A DNA stretch of 64,000 nt from Vibrio cyclitrophicus (GTDB taxonomy: Bacteria; Pseudomonadota; Gammaproteobacteria; Enterobacterales; Vibrionaceae), in assembly GCA_023206055.1 (NCBI GenBank), contig CP065366.1, positions 434,001 to 498,000 of the forward strand, in the 5' to 3' direction. The translations under genes were made by a program, and so were the position numbers. Below the pieces are notes generated by a model, which saw only the letters and a list, made by a program, of their open reading frames with translations, ran no database searches and was not told where the DNA came from. Of the stretch, positions 8,601-18,700 are shown one piece after another. Numbering within the stretch: the first letter of the stretch is position 1; every line of letters starts with the position of its first letter.

Positions 8601-10682
8601 GACTTAGCTTTGATGTGTGGCGACGATTCCCCTCATTTTACTATTAATACCTCTAACAATGGTGTGGGAGAAAGTCTAGGTGTTACCGTAGGTATTACGC
8701 CAGATGCTAATGAATTCGACGTTTCTGTTCTGCAAGGTTCCGGTACCGGTGTATACCCTAATTATGTTTCAAATGACGATGGTGAATTAACTTTAAAAGT
8801 TGTCGCTAAAGAGACTGCCAACATCGATTTTGACTCAGATTACACACTCACTGCAACATTAGTGGATGACTCTGGCAAAGAGGTAGAAAGCCAGTTCAAG
8901 TTCGTACCATTTAAATTCTCTTTAGTGGATGGCAATAGTCCAATAAATCGCCTTGACGTTATTGCGGGGCAAGCTACTCCTACGGTAACTAAAGTTTTAG
9001 CCTGTGACCTAGGTGACTCTATTGTAGTTGCCGAAAACTATGTAGGAGAAGCCGAGAAGCAAGTAACCATTACTCATGAGCTGGATAATTCTTGGAATGG
9101 CTCTGATGGAACGTTAACTTACTTACCTGAATTCAAAAAAGGCAGCGCTTCAACTGACTTAACTATCTCTGAGTCAGGGCTTTTCAACGTCACTTTAAAA
9201 GACAGCAGTTTTGATTGTACTGGTTTCGCTGGTTGTCCTGATGATGGGAGTTACGATTTAGAAGGGAGCTTTTCTATTTATTCTCGCCCGTGGCAATTTG
9301 CGATCTGTACGGATAATAACTCTGATGGGAACAGCAGTAGTGGGGCAGCATTTGTTGCCGTCGGTGAGGCGTTTGATGTCTACGCTCGCCCAATAAAATA
9401 TACTAACTCGTCTTCTGTTTGTGGCGATGATAACTTGTTGACGTACAACTACTTTAAGTCGACAGCAAGCGTGGAAGTTACAACGACTTTAGATACACCT
9501 CTAATTACGGTTTATCCTGACGCTAAGTTAGGTGATTTAACCCCTGAGACTCAGCTAGCTAAACAAATTTCATCGAATGATCAGTCTAACAAAGGCTATA
9601 AATTTGAAAGTTTAAAATACTCAGAAGTGGGTAGCTTTAACTTTGTTGCGACAGAGACTGGTAGTTTTTATGGTTCAATCTTAGGTGGCTTTTCTGGCAA
9701 TAAGTCTATTGGACGTTTTTATCCTAAATATTTCCAAGTTATCGACCAAAATTGGAACTATTCTGGTGTCCAAATATTCAATTATATGAACCAAAACTTT
9801 GAACAAGTGAGCTTTGACGTTCAAGCTTTATCCAAAGAAATATCGATTAATGGTGGAGCTGAAGAGCCTCAACCTGTGCACAATTACCAATATTTTGATC
9901 CAAAGTTAAAAACGAGTTTTTCTTTATATGAGAGTGAGCTGTCAACTCGCCTAATCTCACCAAGCTTTGGTGATGGGGCTTGGAGTGGAGCGAATCAGAG
10001 TATTGGTCGCTTTTCAGTTAATCTGTCTGGGGAATGTGGGGGAAGCAGTAGTTTCTGTTTAACTAAGGCAGATACCGGAATAGAGTATGAAGATGGGCCA
10101 TATAATCTTAATGAAGGAACTTCTGGAGAGACTACAGATATTAGGCTAGCTGTTGAAGATAACGTTGATCCTGTTGAGTTTTGGAATGATGGTGACCAGC
10201 TCTTAAAAGAACCCGATATCCGCTTTGGTCGAATAGATCTAGACGATGTTGGTGGTAACTCAGATACAACTATTGCTATTCCATTAAGAGCTGAGTATTG
10301 GGATTCCAGCCGTAAGCGCTTTGTTCTGAATGACGATGATAGCACTACACGTGTTGATGCATCCACGAGCGCTAGCGATGTTATTTGGTCAGAAGACGGT
10401 AGTCTTACCACGACAGTGACACTCGCTAATGGCGGTCAAGTCTCTGATGGAGAATCTCGTAACCTGAAGGCTTCTCAAGGCGAAAGCGTAAGTATCCGTG
10501 AGCAAGTCCAGTTGTGGCAAAGCATGGATGATACTCCATGGCTCAGATACGATTGGAATAGCGATAAAGTTTCGGATGAGGCAAATGGAGAGCAAGATCC
10601 CTCCACCGTCGTCACATTTGGCATCTACCGCGGTAACGATCGTGTGATCTACCGAGGTGAAAGCGGTTTAACAGGTCAGTAA
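5694..10682 (+). CDS. mshQ: MshQ, very large secreted MSHA protein with N-terminal beta-solenoid
   Basis: About 1662 residues. The ATG at 5694 overlaps the mshP stop and gives a clear signal peptide ending SLSYGA near residue 28, so an upstream TTG is rejected. Residues roughly 120-345 hold about eleven imperfect 16-19-residue repeats of the form SSIGGDA, a pattern expected for a single-turn beta-solenoid like bactofilin or polymer-forming domains. Next comes a module around FGTLTKDNCRI that resembles those of other MshQ/DUF6701 proteins, then a second solenoid-like stretch (SVNVGTGDTL to IYGGVAAESV), Ig-like sections, and a C-terminal DUF6701-like end (WLRYDWN, FGIYRGNDRVIYRGE). It is probably exported and surface-exposed, perhaps as a tip adhesin; that role is inference. 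The middle domains are hard to place. Confidence 0.85.
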   Translation: MIKKFMVKQFQFFLLLTTLLTSSLSYGATYNLELESDFKQLCTYNGGGQAPISINGSEWAREYRCHGIFSSRNNTINLYDNSVVKADQTFNITNTEFKPVVSSSGNEGTTTLSGAGGGESSLSEVTLPGSILGAGTLSLSNSSIHGNVDASYGITIIATSIGSDVSGGGSFDLSNGSSIGGDVQIVDGATVEDSSVTGDIKAQSLALTDASVGGNTNVEFALFADNSSITGYAEAQSINLTNDSSIGGYAKAASTDSIIIDDSSIGGDASAQKITATDAFIGGNADTVYELDLTNSTVQGNVTSINSDIDLSGNTAIMGDATASTPDNGWATINFNDNSIVHGTCLHRTYPVDACDSTEPPINQNPQFEFGTLTKDNCRIIEPGTNDDADRQRVSCTLEFDKTYTTVPLVFVMPTIDANLSVLSARTTELPSTASVIGTSLTSATVVQEIAPSAKRNTSNTTYLDAPMLSDEDLNSLNIDYFVIQEGVISLGNGKGRIVAGLVETNTAASQISNERNNADLIKFEDFGLSTFSNIPGVLVQPQTKNNSSAWFTGMARGVNTERFYLALEKSEVINNNDISEPEKVAFVAGEGSGITQGARFFLGSGETRVTTTLNEKVISPIEIGCEESTSISDANFDAPPILIANKNSRSGNNGGWVRRCHVTEDEVYFIVEEDMDKDSERSHIAEDVGFFMFDRPNELGICDGFNNKSPVQTWIRTDGTIGAFEAYNSSRVIGSFKDGNRRYLGFDDDWVTDGTNWSTGGACDGLACGGLDDLMVPKELLEDMPDNLTVSVNVGTGDTLTLPLTDSDGQPIYEYQTLNIGGIVTIEAGKYKIGSINVWEDGEVQVKSGDSVTIFTNELQLNNRAFFGVPIDSRVVDKPTLEADTYLRVNVLESNSNSVNINSNSSTKPSTFVGLLYSEQPVRISNDARIYGGVAAESVHMSGQSLISAATSCMLPSDDYEIDISPATDLALMCGDDSPHFTINTSNNGVGESLGVTVGITPDANEFDVSVLQGSGTGVYPNYVSNDDGELTLKVVAKETANIDFDSDYTLTATLVDDSGKEVESQFKFVPFKFSLVDGNSPINRLDVIAGQATPTVTKVLACDLGDSIVVAENYVGEAEKQVTITHELDNSWNGSDGTLTYLPEFKKGSASTDLTISESGLFNVTLKDSSFDCTGFAGCPDDGSYDLEGSFSIYSRPWQFAICTDNNSDGNSSSGAAFVAVGEAFDVYARPIKYTNSSSVCGDDNLLTYNYFKSTASVEVTTTLDTPLITVYPDAKLGDLTPETQLAKQISSNDQSNKGYKFESLKYSEVGSFNFVATETGSFYGSILGGFSGNKSIGRFYPKYFQVIDQNWNYSGVQIFNYMNQNFEQVSFDVQALSKEISINGGAEEPQPVHNYQYFDPKLKTSFSLYESELSTRLISPSFGDGAWSGANQSIGRFSVNLSGECGGSSSFCLTKADTGIEYEDGPYNLNEGTSGETTDIRLAVEDNVDPVEFWNDGDQLLKEPDIRFGRIDLDDVGGNSDTTIAIPLRAEYWDSSRKRFVLNDDDSTTRVDASTSASDVIWSEDGSLTTTVTLANGGQVSDGESRNLKASQGESVSIREQVQLWQSMDDTPWLRYDWNSDKVSDEANGEQDPSTVVTFGIYRGNDRVIYRGESGLTGQ

Positions 10683-10752
10683 AAATATAATTTTTGCCCC
10701 TTAAGTTAGGAATCTGTAAGAAATTGCGGGTTTCAGTCCATGTTTATACTTC

Positions 10753-10779
10753 AATGCCTTGCCGTGACAGCAAGGCATT
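10753..10779. other. Strong hairpin between mshQ and mreB
   Basis: A perfect 10-bp stem, AATGCCTTGC (10753-10762) and GCAAGGCATT (10770-10779), with a 7-base loop. There is no adjacent T run; the nearest T-rich stretch is about 15 bases downstream. It may end the msh operon or form the 5' leader of mreB mRNA. Confidence 0.6.
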
Positions 10780-10823
10780 GGTACATTTAGTGCAATTTTT
10801 GTCTTCTAATTCTTGCAGGATGA

Positions 10824-11876
<1,053 letters not shown>

Positions 11877-11879
11877 TAT

Positions 11880-12149
11880 CTAGGGCGTGTTGATCTTGCG
11901 AGCTGATTTTTGCAGCGAGTTGCTGGGTATTTATACAAGACAGAGGCTTTGATGTGTAGCTAGCCTACATGAGAAGCCGATAACGTAGTAGAAATGACCA
12001 GCAAACGCTGCCCGAAGGGCTCGGCTAAAAGCGTTTTACTCTTTGTTGAGGGAGATTTGCTTAGAATGACTAGGCTACTTCTCCCTCGCCTCGATTAAAA
12101 CGCTTTTATCTCGAACAAAATTTAACCGCGAAAGGTCAACACGCCCTAG
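11880..12149. repeat. 270-bp fold-back (MITE-like) element between mreB and mreC
   Basis: Terminal inverted repeats of 18 bp match at 17 positions: CTAGGGCGTGTTGATCTT (11880-11897) and the complement of 12132-12149. Inside are nested inverted repeats: AAAAGCGTTTTA (12027-12038) with TAAAACGCTTTT (12096-12107), and GAGGGAGA (12048-12055) with TCTCCCTC (12080-12087). No ORF of note lies inside. It fills almost all of the 360-base gap. It resembles a small non-autonomous transposon or a structured RNA element; from memory, similar sequences recur between genes in Vibrio chromosomes. Confidence 0.75.
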
Positions 12150-12236
12150 TGTTAGGCCCTTTTCTTATCTATTTTTATGTAAAGAGCCTAGGACCTTGTC
12201 TATAGGGTCAAATGTAGCTCTAGGACCAAATATAGA

Positions 12237-13124
12237 ATGAAGCCAATTTTTGGTAGAGGTCCCTCTCTACAATTGCGCCTGTTTTTTGCTGTAATTTTAT
12301 CAGCCAGCCTTATGCTGGCTGATAGTCGTTTAGATGCTTTCTCAAATGTCCGCTATCTATTGAACAGCATGGTTGCCCCTATTCAATACGCAGCCAACTT
12401 ACCTCGCACTATGTTCGATGGTGTCTACGACCGTTTTAGTACTCGTAAAGGCCTAATCGAATCCAATCATAATATTAAACGAGAAGTCTTGCGTCTGAAA
12501 AGCGAGCTGATTCTGCTTGAGCAATACCAAGAAGAAAACAAGCGCCTTCGTAAGCTATTAGGGTCTCCGTTTATCCGTGATGAGAAGAAAGTCGTCACAG
12601 AAGTTATGGCGGTAGACACTTCACCATATCGTCATCAAGTCGTGATCGATAAAGGTCAGATTGATGGGGTGTATGAAGGTCAACCTGTGATCAACGAAAA
12701 AGGCATTGTCGGTCAAGTCACTTTCGTTGCTGCTCATAATAGTCGAGTTCTGCTATTAACTGATGCAAACAATGCGATTCCCGTGCAAGTTATTCGCAAT
12801 GATATCCGCGTTATTGCTTCAGGCAATGGCATGATTGATGAGATCCAGTTAGAGCACATTCCAACCAGTACCGATATACAAGAAGAAGATCTGTTGGTGA
12901 CATCGGGTCTTGGCGGTGTATATCCAGAAGGTTATCCAGTCGCCTATGTTAGTGCCGTTGATTACGACCCGAAACGTGAATTCGCTGTTATTAAAGCAGA
13001 GCCTGTCGTTGAGTTCGATAAGCTCAGATACTTGCTGCTTGTATGGCCTGATGAAAACAAACAGATGCAAGCGGATCAATCCAGCATAGAACAAGCATTG
13101 TTAGAGGGCGAAGATGGCCAATAG
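12237..13124 (+). CDS. mreC: MreC, rod-shape-determining protein
   Basis: A 295-residue bitopic inner-membrane protein. One N-terminal membrane helix (about residues 13-29) is followed by a coiled coil (about residues 70-110, LIESNHNIKREVLRLKSE) and the beta-sandwich MreC core. It links cytoplasmic MreB to periplasmic wall synthases. The acidic C terminus DQSSIEQALLEGEDGQ is a Vibrio-like extension. The gene overlaps mreD by 11 bases, so MreC and MreD are translationally coupled. Confidence 0.97.
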   Translation: MKPIFGRGPSLQLRLFFAVILSASLMLADSRLDAFSNVRYLLNSMVAPIQYAANLPRTMFDGVYDRFSTRKGLIESNHNIKREVLRLKSELILLEQYQEENKRLRKLLGSPFIRDEKKVVTEVMAVDTSPYRHQVVIDKGQIDGVYEGQPVINEKGIVGQVTFVAAHNSRVLLLTDANNAIPVQVIRNDIRVIASGNGMIDEIQLEHIPTSTDIQEEDLLVTSGLGGVYPEGYPVAYVSAVDYDPKREFAVIKAEPVVEFDKLRYLLLVWPDENKQMQADQSSIEQALLEGEDGQ

Positions 13125-13602
13125 CGTTTTGAGAAGCAAGGTAGTAATTTTCTGCTCATTTTTGGTCGCACTTATTCTGCAGACGATTCCTTGGCCTGGT
13201 AGCTTAGATCTATTTAGACCATCTTGGTTACTGCTAGTTACGTGTTACTGGGTTTTAGCTCTACCGCACCGTGTTAACGTGGGTAGCGCTTTGATTCTAG
13301 GCTTATTGTGGGATCTTTTGATCGGCTCTACTTTAGGCATTAGAGGTATGATGATGGCAATAGTGATGTACATTATTGCGATGAACTTCCTCGTCATTCG
13401 TAATATGGCGTTATGGCAGCAAGCGATGATCATTGCCGCGTTAACGGTGTTGTTTGAGGTGTTGATCTTCTTTGGTGAATATTTGATCCAAGATGTTGTT
13501 TTCAATCCGTTATCGTTATGGAGCGCATTGATAAACTGTATACTTTGGCCGTGGATGTTTTTGTTGATGAGACGCGTGCGTCGCCATTGGCATGTGAGGT
13601 AG
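13114..13602 (+). CDS. mreD: MreD, rod-shape-determining membrane protein
   Basis: A 162-residue, highly hydrophobic protein with about five predicted membrane helices and the conserved start of the family, including RPSWLLLVTCYWVLALP and GLLWDLLIGSTLG. It partners MreC in the elongasome. The start overlaps the end of mreC and the stop lies 7 bases before the preferred maf start, so mreC, mreD and maf form one transcription unit, the same order as in E. coli. Confidence 0.97.
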   Translation: MANSVLRSKVVIFCSFLVALILQTIPWPGSLDLFRPSWLLLVTCYWVLALPHRVNVGSALILGLLWDLLIGSTLGIRGMMMAIVMYIIAMNFLVIRNMALWQQAMIIAALTVLFEVLIFFGEYLIQDVVFNPLSLWSALINCILWPWMFLLMRRVRRHWHVR

Positions 13603-13609
13603 CGTGACG

Positions 13610-14275
13610 ATGGAAAAGAAACATTTAGTTTTGGCATCCGGTTCGCCACGCCGCAAAGAGTTGCTCTCTCAACTTGGTTATGATTTTTCTGTCCTCGTAA
13701 CCGATGTTGAAGAGTGTAAACACGATCAAGAAACCGCCGAAGAATATGTTAAGCGACTATCTTTAGATAAAGCCTTAGCTGCGTTGTCTTTATTGAAAGA
13801 TAACCCTTCTGAAAGGCAGCATGTCGTTCCTAGTTCTGATACTGTAGATCTTGGTTCTGATATTGCAGCTCTTAGCTCTGATGCTATTTCTCTTGAATCT
13901 GAAACAGTGGTTCTGGGTTCTGACACAGTCGTCGTAAGCAAAGGGCAAGTGCTCGAGAAACCTACCGACTTTGCTGACTCTAAGCGTATGCTTACTCAGT
14001 TAGCGAATGAACGTCACCAAGTGATGACGGCGGTCTCTGTGGTTTCAGAAGAAAAACAAAGAACAGAAATCATTATTACCGACGTATGGTTTAAACCCCT
14101 CAGTGAAAAAGAAATAGAACAATACTGGCAAACAGGGGAGCCATGCGATAAAGCCGGTAGCTATGGGATCCAAGGTTTGGGCGGACGCTTTGTTACCCGA
14201 ATCGAAGGTAGTTATTACGCCGTTGTCGGCTTACCTTTATTTGAAACGGACCAGCTACTGCAAGAATTCTTATAA
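13610..14275 (+). CDS. maf: Maf/YhdE nucleotide pyrophosphatase with repeat insertion
   Basis: A Maf-family house-cleaning pyrophosphatase that hydrolyses non-canonical NTPs; the E. coli orthologue in this operon position, YhdE, prefers dTTP and UTP. The N-terminal signature SGSPRRKELL and the SDTVVVSKGQVLEKP and GDKAGSYGIQG-like regions (here CDKAGSYGIQG) are present. The ATG at 13610 is preferred over GTG 13604. At 221 residues it is longer than the usual 190-200, because residues about 75-102 are a tandem seven-residue expansion placed just before the conserved GSDTVVV strand. The rest looks intact. Confidence 0.93.
   Translation: MEKKHLVLASGSPRRKELLSQLGYDFSVLVTDVEECKHDQETAEEYVKRLSLDKALAALSLLKDNPSERQHVVPSSDTVDLGSDIAALSSDAISLESETVVLGSDTVVVSKGQVLEKPTDFADSKRMLTQLANERHQVMTAVSVVSEEKQRTEIIITDVWFKPLSEKEIEQYWQTGEPCDKAGSYGIQGLGGRFVTRIEGSYYAVVGLPLFETDQLLQEFL
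13832..13936 (+). repeat. Five 21-nt tandem units inside maf
   Basis: In-frame units encode SSDTVDL, GSDIAAL, SSDAISL, ESETVVL and GSDTVVV. The last unit is the conserved family segment, and the first four appear to be diverged copies of it. The DNA units share the pattern nnTTCTGAtnnnGnnnnTCTT with substitutions, which indicates an older duplication rather than a recent slippage. Confidence 0.85.
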
Positions 14276-14295
14276 TTACTAATCTGAGGTGCACC

Positions 14296-15765
14296 ATGAG
14301 TGCTGAATTGTTGCTGAACGTGACCCCGAGTGAAACTCGTGTGGCCATGATTGAAGGGGGGGCTCTTCAAGAGATCCATGTCGAACGAGATGCTCGACGC
14401 GGTATCGTAGGAAATATCTATAAAGGACGTGTAAGCCGTGTTCTTCCGGGAATGCAGGCGGCTTTTGTGGATATAGGCCTTGAAAAAGCAGCTTTTCTAC
14501 ACGCCTCTGATATTGTCCCACACACTGAATGTGTCGCTGAAAACGAAAAGAAGCAATTTCAGGTTCGTGATATTTCAGAGCTTGTTCGTCAAGGGCAAGA
14601 CATTGTGGTGCAAGTGGTCAAAGACCCTCTTGGTACTAAAGGTGCCCGCTTAACCACTGATATCACACTACCGTCTCGTTATCTGGTCTTTATGCCGGGC
14701 GCAAGCCATGTTGGCGTTTCTCAACGTATCGACAGCGAGTCTGAACGTAACCGTCTTAAAAAAGTCGTGTCTCGTTACTGTGACGAACATGGTGGCTTTA
14801 TCATTCGTACTGCCGCAGAAGGTGCAGACTCAAATGAGTTGGCACAAGATGCCGCATTCTTAAAGCGACTATGGTTAAAAGTATTAGAGCGTCGTGGTAA
14901 GCATAAAGCGCGTACTCGTTTGTATGGTGAGCTTTGCTTAAGTCAACGTATCTTGCGTGACTTCGTTGGTACTGAGTTGAGTAAGATTCAGGTCGATTCT
15001 CGTCTAGAATATGAAAACCTAAAAGAGTTTACCTCTGAATACGTGCCTGAGCTTACAGATAAGCTTGAATTGTATGAAGGTGATAAGCCTATCTTTGATA
15101 TGTACGATACCGAGAACGAAATTCAGCGTTCATTGGATCGTAAGGTCGAATTAAAGTCTGGTGGGTATTTGATCATCGACCAAACGGAAGCGATGACCAC
15201 TGTTGATATCAACACTGGCGCGTTTGTTGGTCGTCGTAATCTAGAAGAGACGATTTTCAATACTAACGTAGAAGCGACTCAGGCGATTGCTCGTCAGCTG
15301 CGTCTGCGTAACTTGGGTGGCATCATCATTATCGATTTTATTGATATGTTATCTGAGGAACATCGTAAGCGAGTACTAACTTCTTTAGAGGCTGCGCTAG
15401 ATAAAGACCGTGTGAAAACCAATATTAATGGCTTCACGCAGCTTGGTTTGGTTGAGATGACTCGTAAACGTACTCGTGAAAGTATTGAGCATATCCTGTG
15501 TTCAAGCTGTCCTGCTTGTGAAGGCCGTGGCAGTGTGAAGACAGTTGAAACCGTTTGTTATGAAATTCTTCGAGAGATCACTCGAGTGAATCGTGCGTAC
15601 GACGCCGATAAATTTGTGGTCTATGCGGCAGCTGCCGTAGCTGAGGCGTTAGAGGGCGATGAATCCCATGCGCTTGCGGAGCTTGAAGTCTTTATTGGTA
15701 AGCAAGTTAAAATCCAGGCTGAGCCTCTGTACATACAAGAGCAGTTTGATGTTGTTATGATGTAA
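14296..15765 (+). CDS. rng: Ribonuclease G
   Basis: A 489-residue endoribonuclease of the RNase E/G family, the same length as in E. coli. It matures 16S rRNA 5' ends and degrades some mRNAs. An S1 RNA-binding domain spans about residues 35-130 (GNIYKGRVSRVLPGMQAAFVDIG). The catalytic aspartates lie in TTVDINTG and IIIDFIDM. The zinc-link motif CSSCPACEGRG is near residue 405. There is no long C-terminal scaffold, which separates it from RNase E. It follows maf by 20 bases and leads into yhdP. Confidence 0.98.
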   Translation: MSAELLLNVTPSETRVAMIEGGALQEIHVERDARRGIVGNIYKGRVSRVLPGMQAAFVDIGLEKAAFLHASDIVPHTECVAENEKKQFQVRDISELVRQGQDIVVQVVKDPLGTKGARLTTDITLPSRYLVFMPGASHVGVSQRIDSESERNRLKKVVSRYCDEHGGFIIRTAAEGADSNELAQDAAFLKRLWLKVLERRGKHKARTRLYGELCLSQRILRDFVGTELSKIQVDSRLEYENLKEFTSEYVPELTDKLELYEGDKPIFDMYDTENEIQRSLDRKVELKSGGYLIIDQTEAMTTVDINTGAFVGRRNLEETIFNTNVEATQAIARQLRLRNLGGIIIIDFIDMLSEEHRKRVLTSLEAALDKDRVKTNINGFTQLGLVEMTRKRTRESIEHILCSSCPACEGRGSVKTVETVCYEILREITRVNRAYDADKFVVYAAAAVAEALEGDESHALAELEVFIGKQVKIQAEPLYIQEQFDVVMM

Positions 15766-15775
15766 TGGAAATTTT

Positions 15776-18700
15776 GTGAGCTCAAGCGTTACTCTGATTC
15801 TACGTGCATGTTTATGGTTAGTGGTTACTCTCTTAGTAACGCTAGCCATTGCTGTTACTACACTGCGTGTAGCCTTACCCAATTTAAACAAGTATCAATC
15901 TGAAATTGAGCTTTGGGTAAACCAACATTCCGGTTTTGACTTTTCGATTCAAGATGTGGGCGGTTTTTGGCGTAACACTCACCCCTCTATTGCTCTGCAA
16001 GGCGTAAAAGCTAGCCTTCCTAATGCAGAGAATGTGTCCTTTTCTGTTGAGCGTGTTGAAGTCGAGTTTGACTTAATTCAATCGGTTGTGCAGATGCGTC
16101 CGGTTGTTGCCGACTTGGTCATGAATCAAATGTATCTTGATATCCGCTCAATTGATCTGTTTGCCGGACAAGATGGCAAAGACGAGCCTAAAGATCCCGG
16201 CTCTTCCAAGCGAGTGATACAAGAGCTTGATAACTTACTTCTGAAAACTTTGGTGGATGTGACCGCTAAAGATTCCACTCTTTTATATCGCACTATCTCC
16301 GATGAAGAACGTCAGCTTGATATTGAAACTCTGAAATGGCAAAACTCAGGTAAACATCACCTTGCGGAAGGTGTGGTGAGTATTAAAGATGCCAATCTCA
16401 ACTCTTTGTCAGTGAGTGCTAACTTTATTGATGGTGGCTCGTTAACTGATATGACGGGCGAGTTTTATGTCAGTGCGGACAGCATCTCGGTTAAACCTTG
16501 GTTAACTCGTTATATGCAGGCGGAATCCGGCATTGAAACGGGTACTGTGAGCTTAAATAGTTGGCTTACGCTACGAAATAGCAAACCGGTAAGCGCTTAT
16601 GTTGAGGTTTTACCCTCAGAATTGACGTGGAACGAAGATGGCGAGCATGACCTCATGCTTGAGTCTGGTGTCTTTAAGCTGTCTCCGACTGATGATGGTT
16701 GGCAAGTAAATGGTCACTCACTTAATTTAAGAACCGATGACACACCTTGGCCAGAACTCGATGTTGCATTCAAGTGGAACAAAGGTCCGTGGCAACTCAA
16801 CGTTTCTGAGTTGGATATTACAACTATTACTCCGTTGATTAAGTTGTTGCCGGATTCCGAGCAATCCACTCAAATGATTAATTCGTTGGCTCCAGGCGGT
16901 TTGGTTTCTGATATTCGCGTCTCCATGGATTCAGGCATCGAAAGCTTACGTTATTCTGCGAGTTTTTCTGATATGGCTATTGAGCAGTGGGAGTTGGTCC
17001 CAGGCTTTAGCCAAGTGTCAGGCAGTGTGTTTGGTTCTGCATCAGAAGCGAAAGCCAGCTTACATGTTATTGATGATGTGTTTCCTTATGGCGATGTTTT
17101 CCAAGCGCCTCTGAATATCAAACAAGGTCAGGTTGACATTGTTTGGCAGCAGGATGAAAACGGTTGGAAGCTTTGGTCGGATAAAATCACGGCAGCAACG
17201 CCAGATTTACAAGTTCTGGGCGCATTTCGTTTAGACTTTCCAAATGACGCAAGCCCTTACCTTTCTTTTTATGGTGAAGCGGACGCTTACAATGTGGGTG
17301 AAACCTGGCGTTATTTACCGACATTGGCACTTGGCCAAGACTTAACCGATTACCTTTCCACTGCGATTCAAGCGGGTAAAGCCGACACCGTTAAATTACT
17401 TTGGCATGGTGAATTAGCTCAATATCCGTATACCAATCATGATGGTGTTTTTCAGGTTTTGGTTGGATTAGAAAATGCGAAATTCAGCTTTGATACCGCT
17501 TGGCCATTGATCACTGACCTTCAGCTTGATCTGCTATTTGAAAATGACGCGATGCATCTAGATTCTCGCTCAGCTCAACTGATGGATGTGACAGCCGACC
17601 GAATCACTGGACGTATTCCTTATCTAGGGGAAGGCGGCCATATTGAGATAGAAGCTAAAGCAACGGCATCTGGCAACGCAGTACGCGATTACATGACGTC
17701 TTCGCCATTAGTGGGCTCGGTAGGCGCCGCGTTGACCGCACTTCAAGTCAGTGGTGATGTCTCTTCTGAGTTTCAGCTAAATATTCCGTTTGATTCTGAA
17801 AAAGAAGCAAGAGCATGGGGTTATGCTGACTTAAGTGGTAACCATGTCGAAATTGAAGCGCCGCCGATTGTGCTTGAGAACACCACGGGCCGTATCGAGT
17901 TTGATAATGATGTAGTGACGGCAAATGGCCTCGCAGCTGATCTGCTTAATCAAGGTATATCCATTGATTTTAAAGGCCTGAATGATGGTCCTGGCTATGC
18001 TGTCGATATTGACGTGTTAGGAGATTGGGATGTTAAACCTCTAGAACCTTACATTGGTGACCAATGGCTAAGTCGTTTGTCTGGGCATGCTCAATGGCAA
18101 AGTCAGATTGATATCCAACTCAACGACATAGGGTTTACTTACCAACTGGATTTACAGTCAGATCTTAAATACTTAGCAAGTGATTATCCATATCCATTGG
18201 CGAAAAAATCGTTAGAAAGTGGATCGGCAAGATTACAAGCATCAGGTAACCAAGAGGCGATTACCGCGCGCCTGCAATTGCCAAACACCAAGTACCAAGC
18301 TGAAATTGATATCACGGGTGATGTTCCTGAACTAACAGCGACTAATTTAGTTCTTGGTCGTGGTGGCTACAAAATTAGTCCTGTTGTAGGTCATCACGCA
18401 TTGATTCGTACTGATAAATTCAATGCCGATGATTGGCTATCGGTTGTGATGGAACCAGTAAAGCCTTCAACAGCTGTGCTGAGCCAAATGAATACGCCAA
18501 CCATCCCTGCGCCAAGTCGTGTGACCTTCGAAAGTAAAGAGCTGATCTTGGGTGGTATCTCTTGGAATGATGTCGATTTTAGTGCTCGTAAAAACAAACA
18601 AGCATGGCAAATGGAAGTTTCGAGCCAAGAGATAGAAGGAGACATTAATTATCTACCTCCTTACGATTTAACGGTTTCATTAGATCGCCTGCATTTGTTT

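Noticed and set aside
9995..10411. Long antisense ORF (138 codons) inside mshQ
   Set aside because: It lies fully antisense to the intact mshQ frame, with no ribosome site and no recognisable domain.
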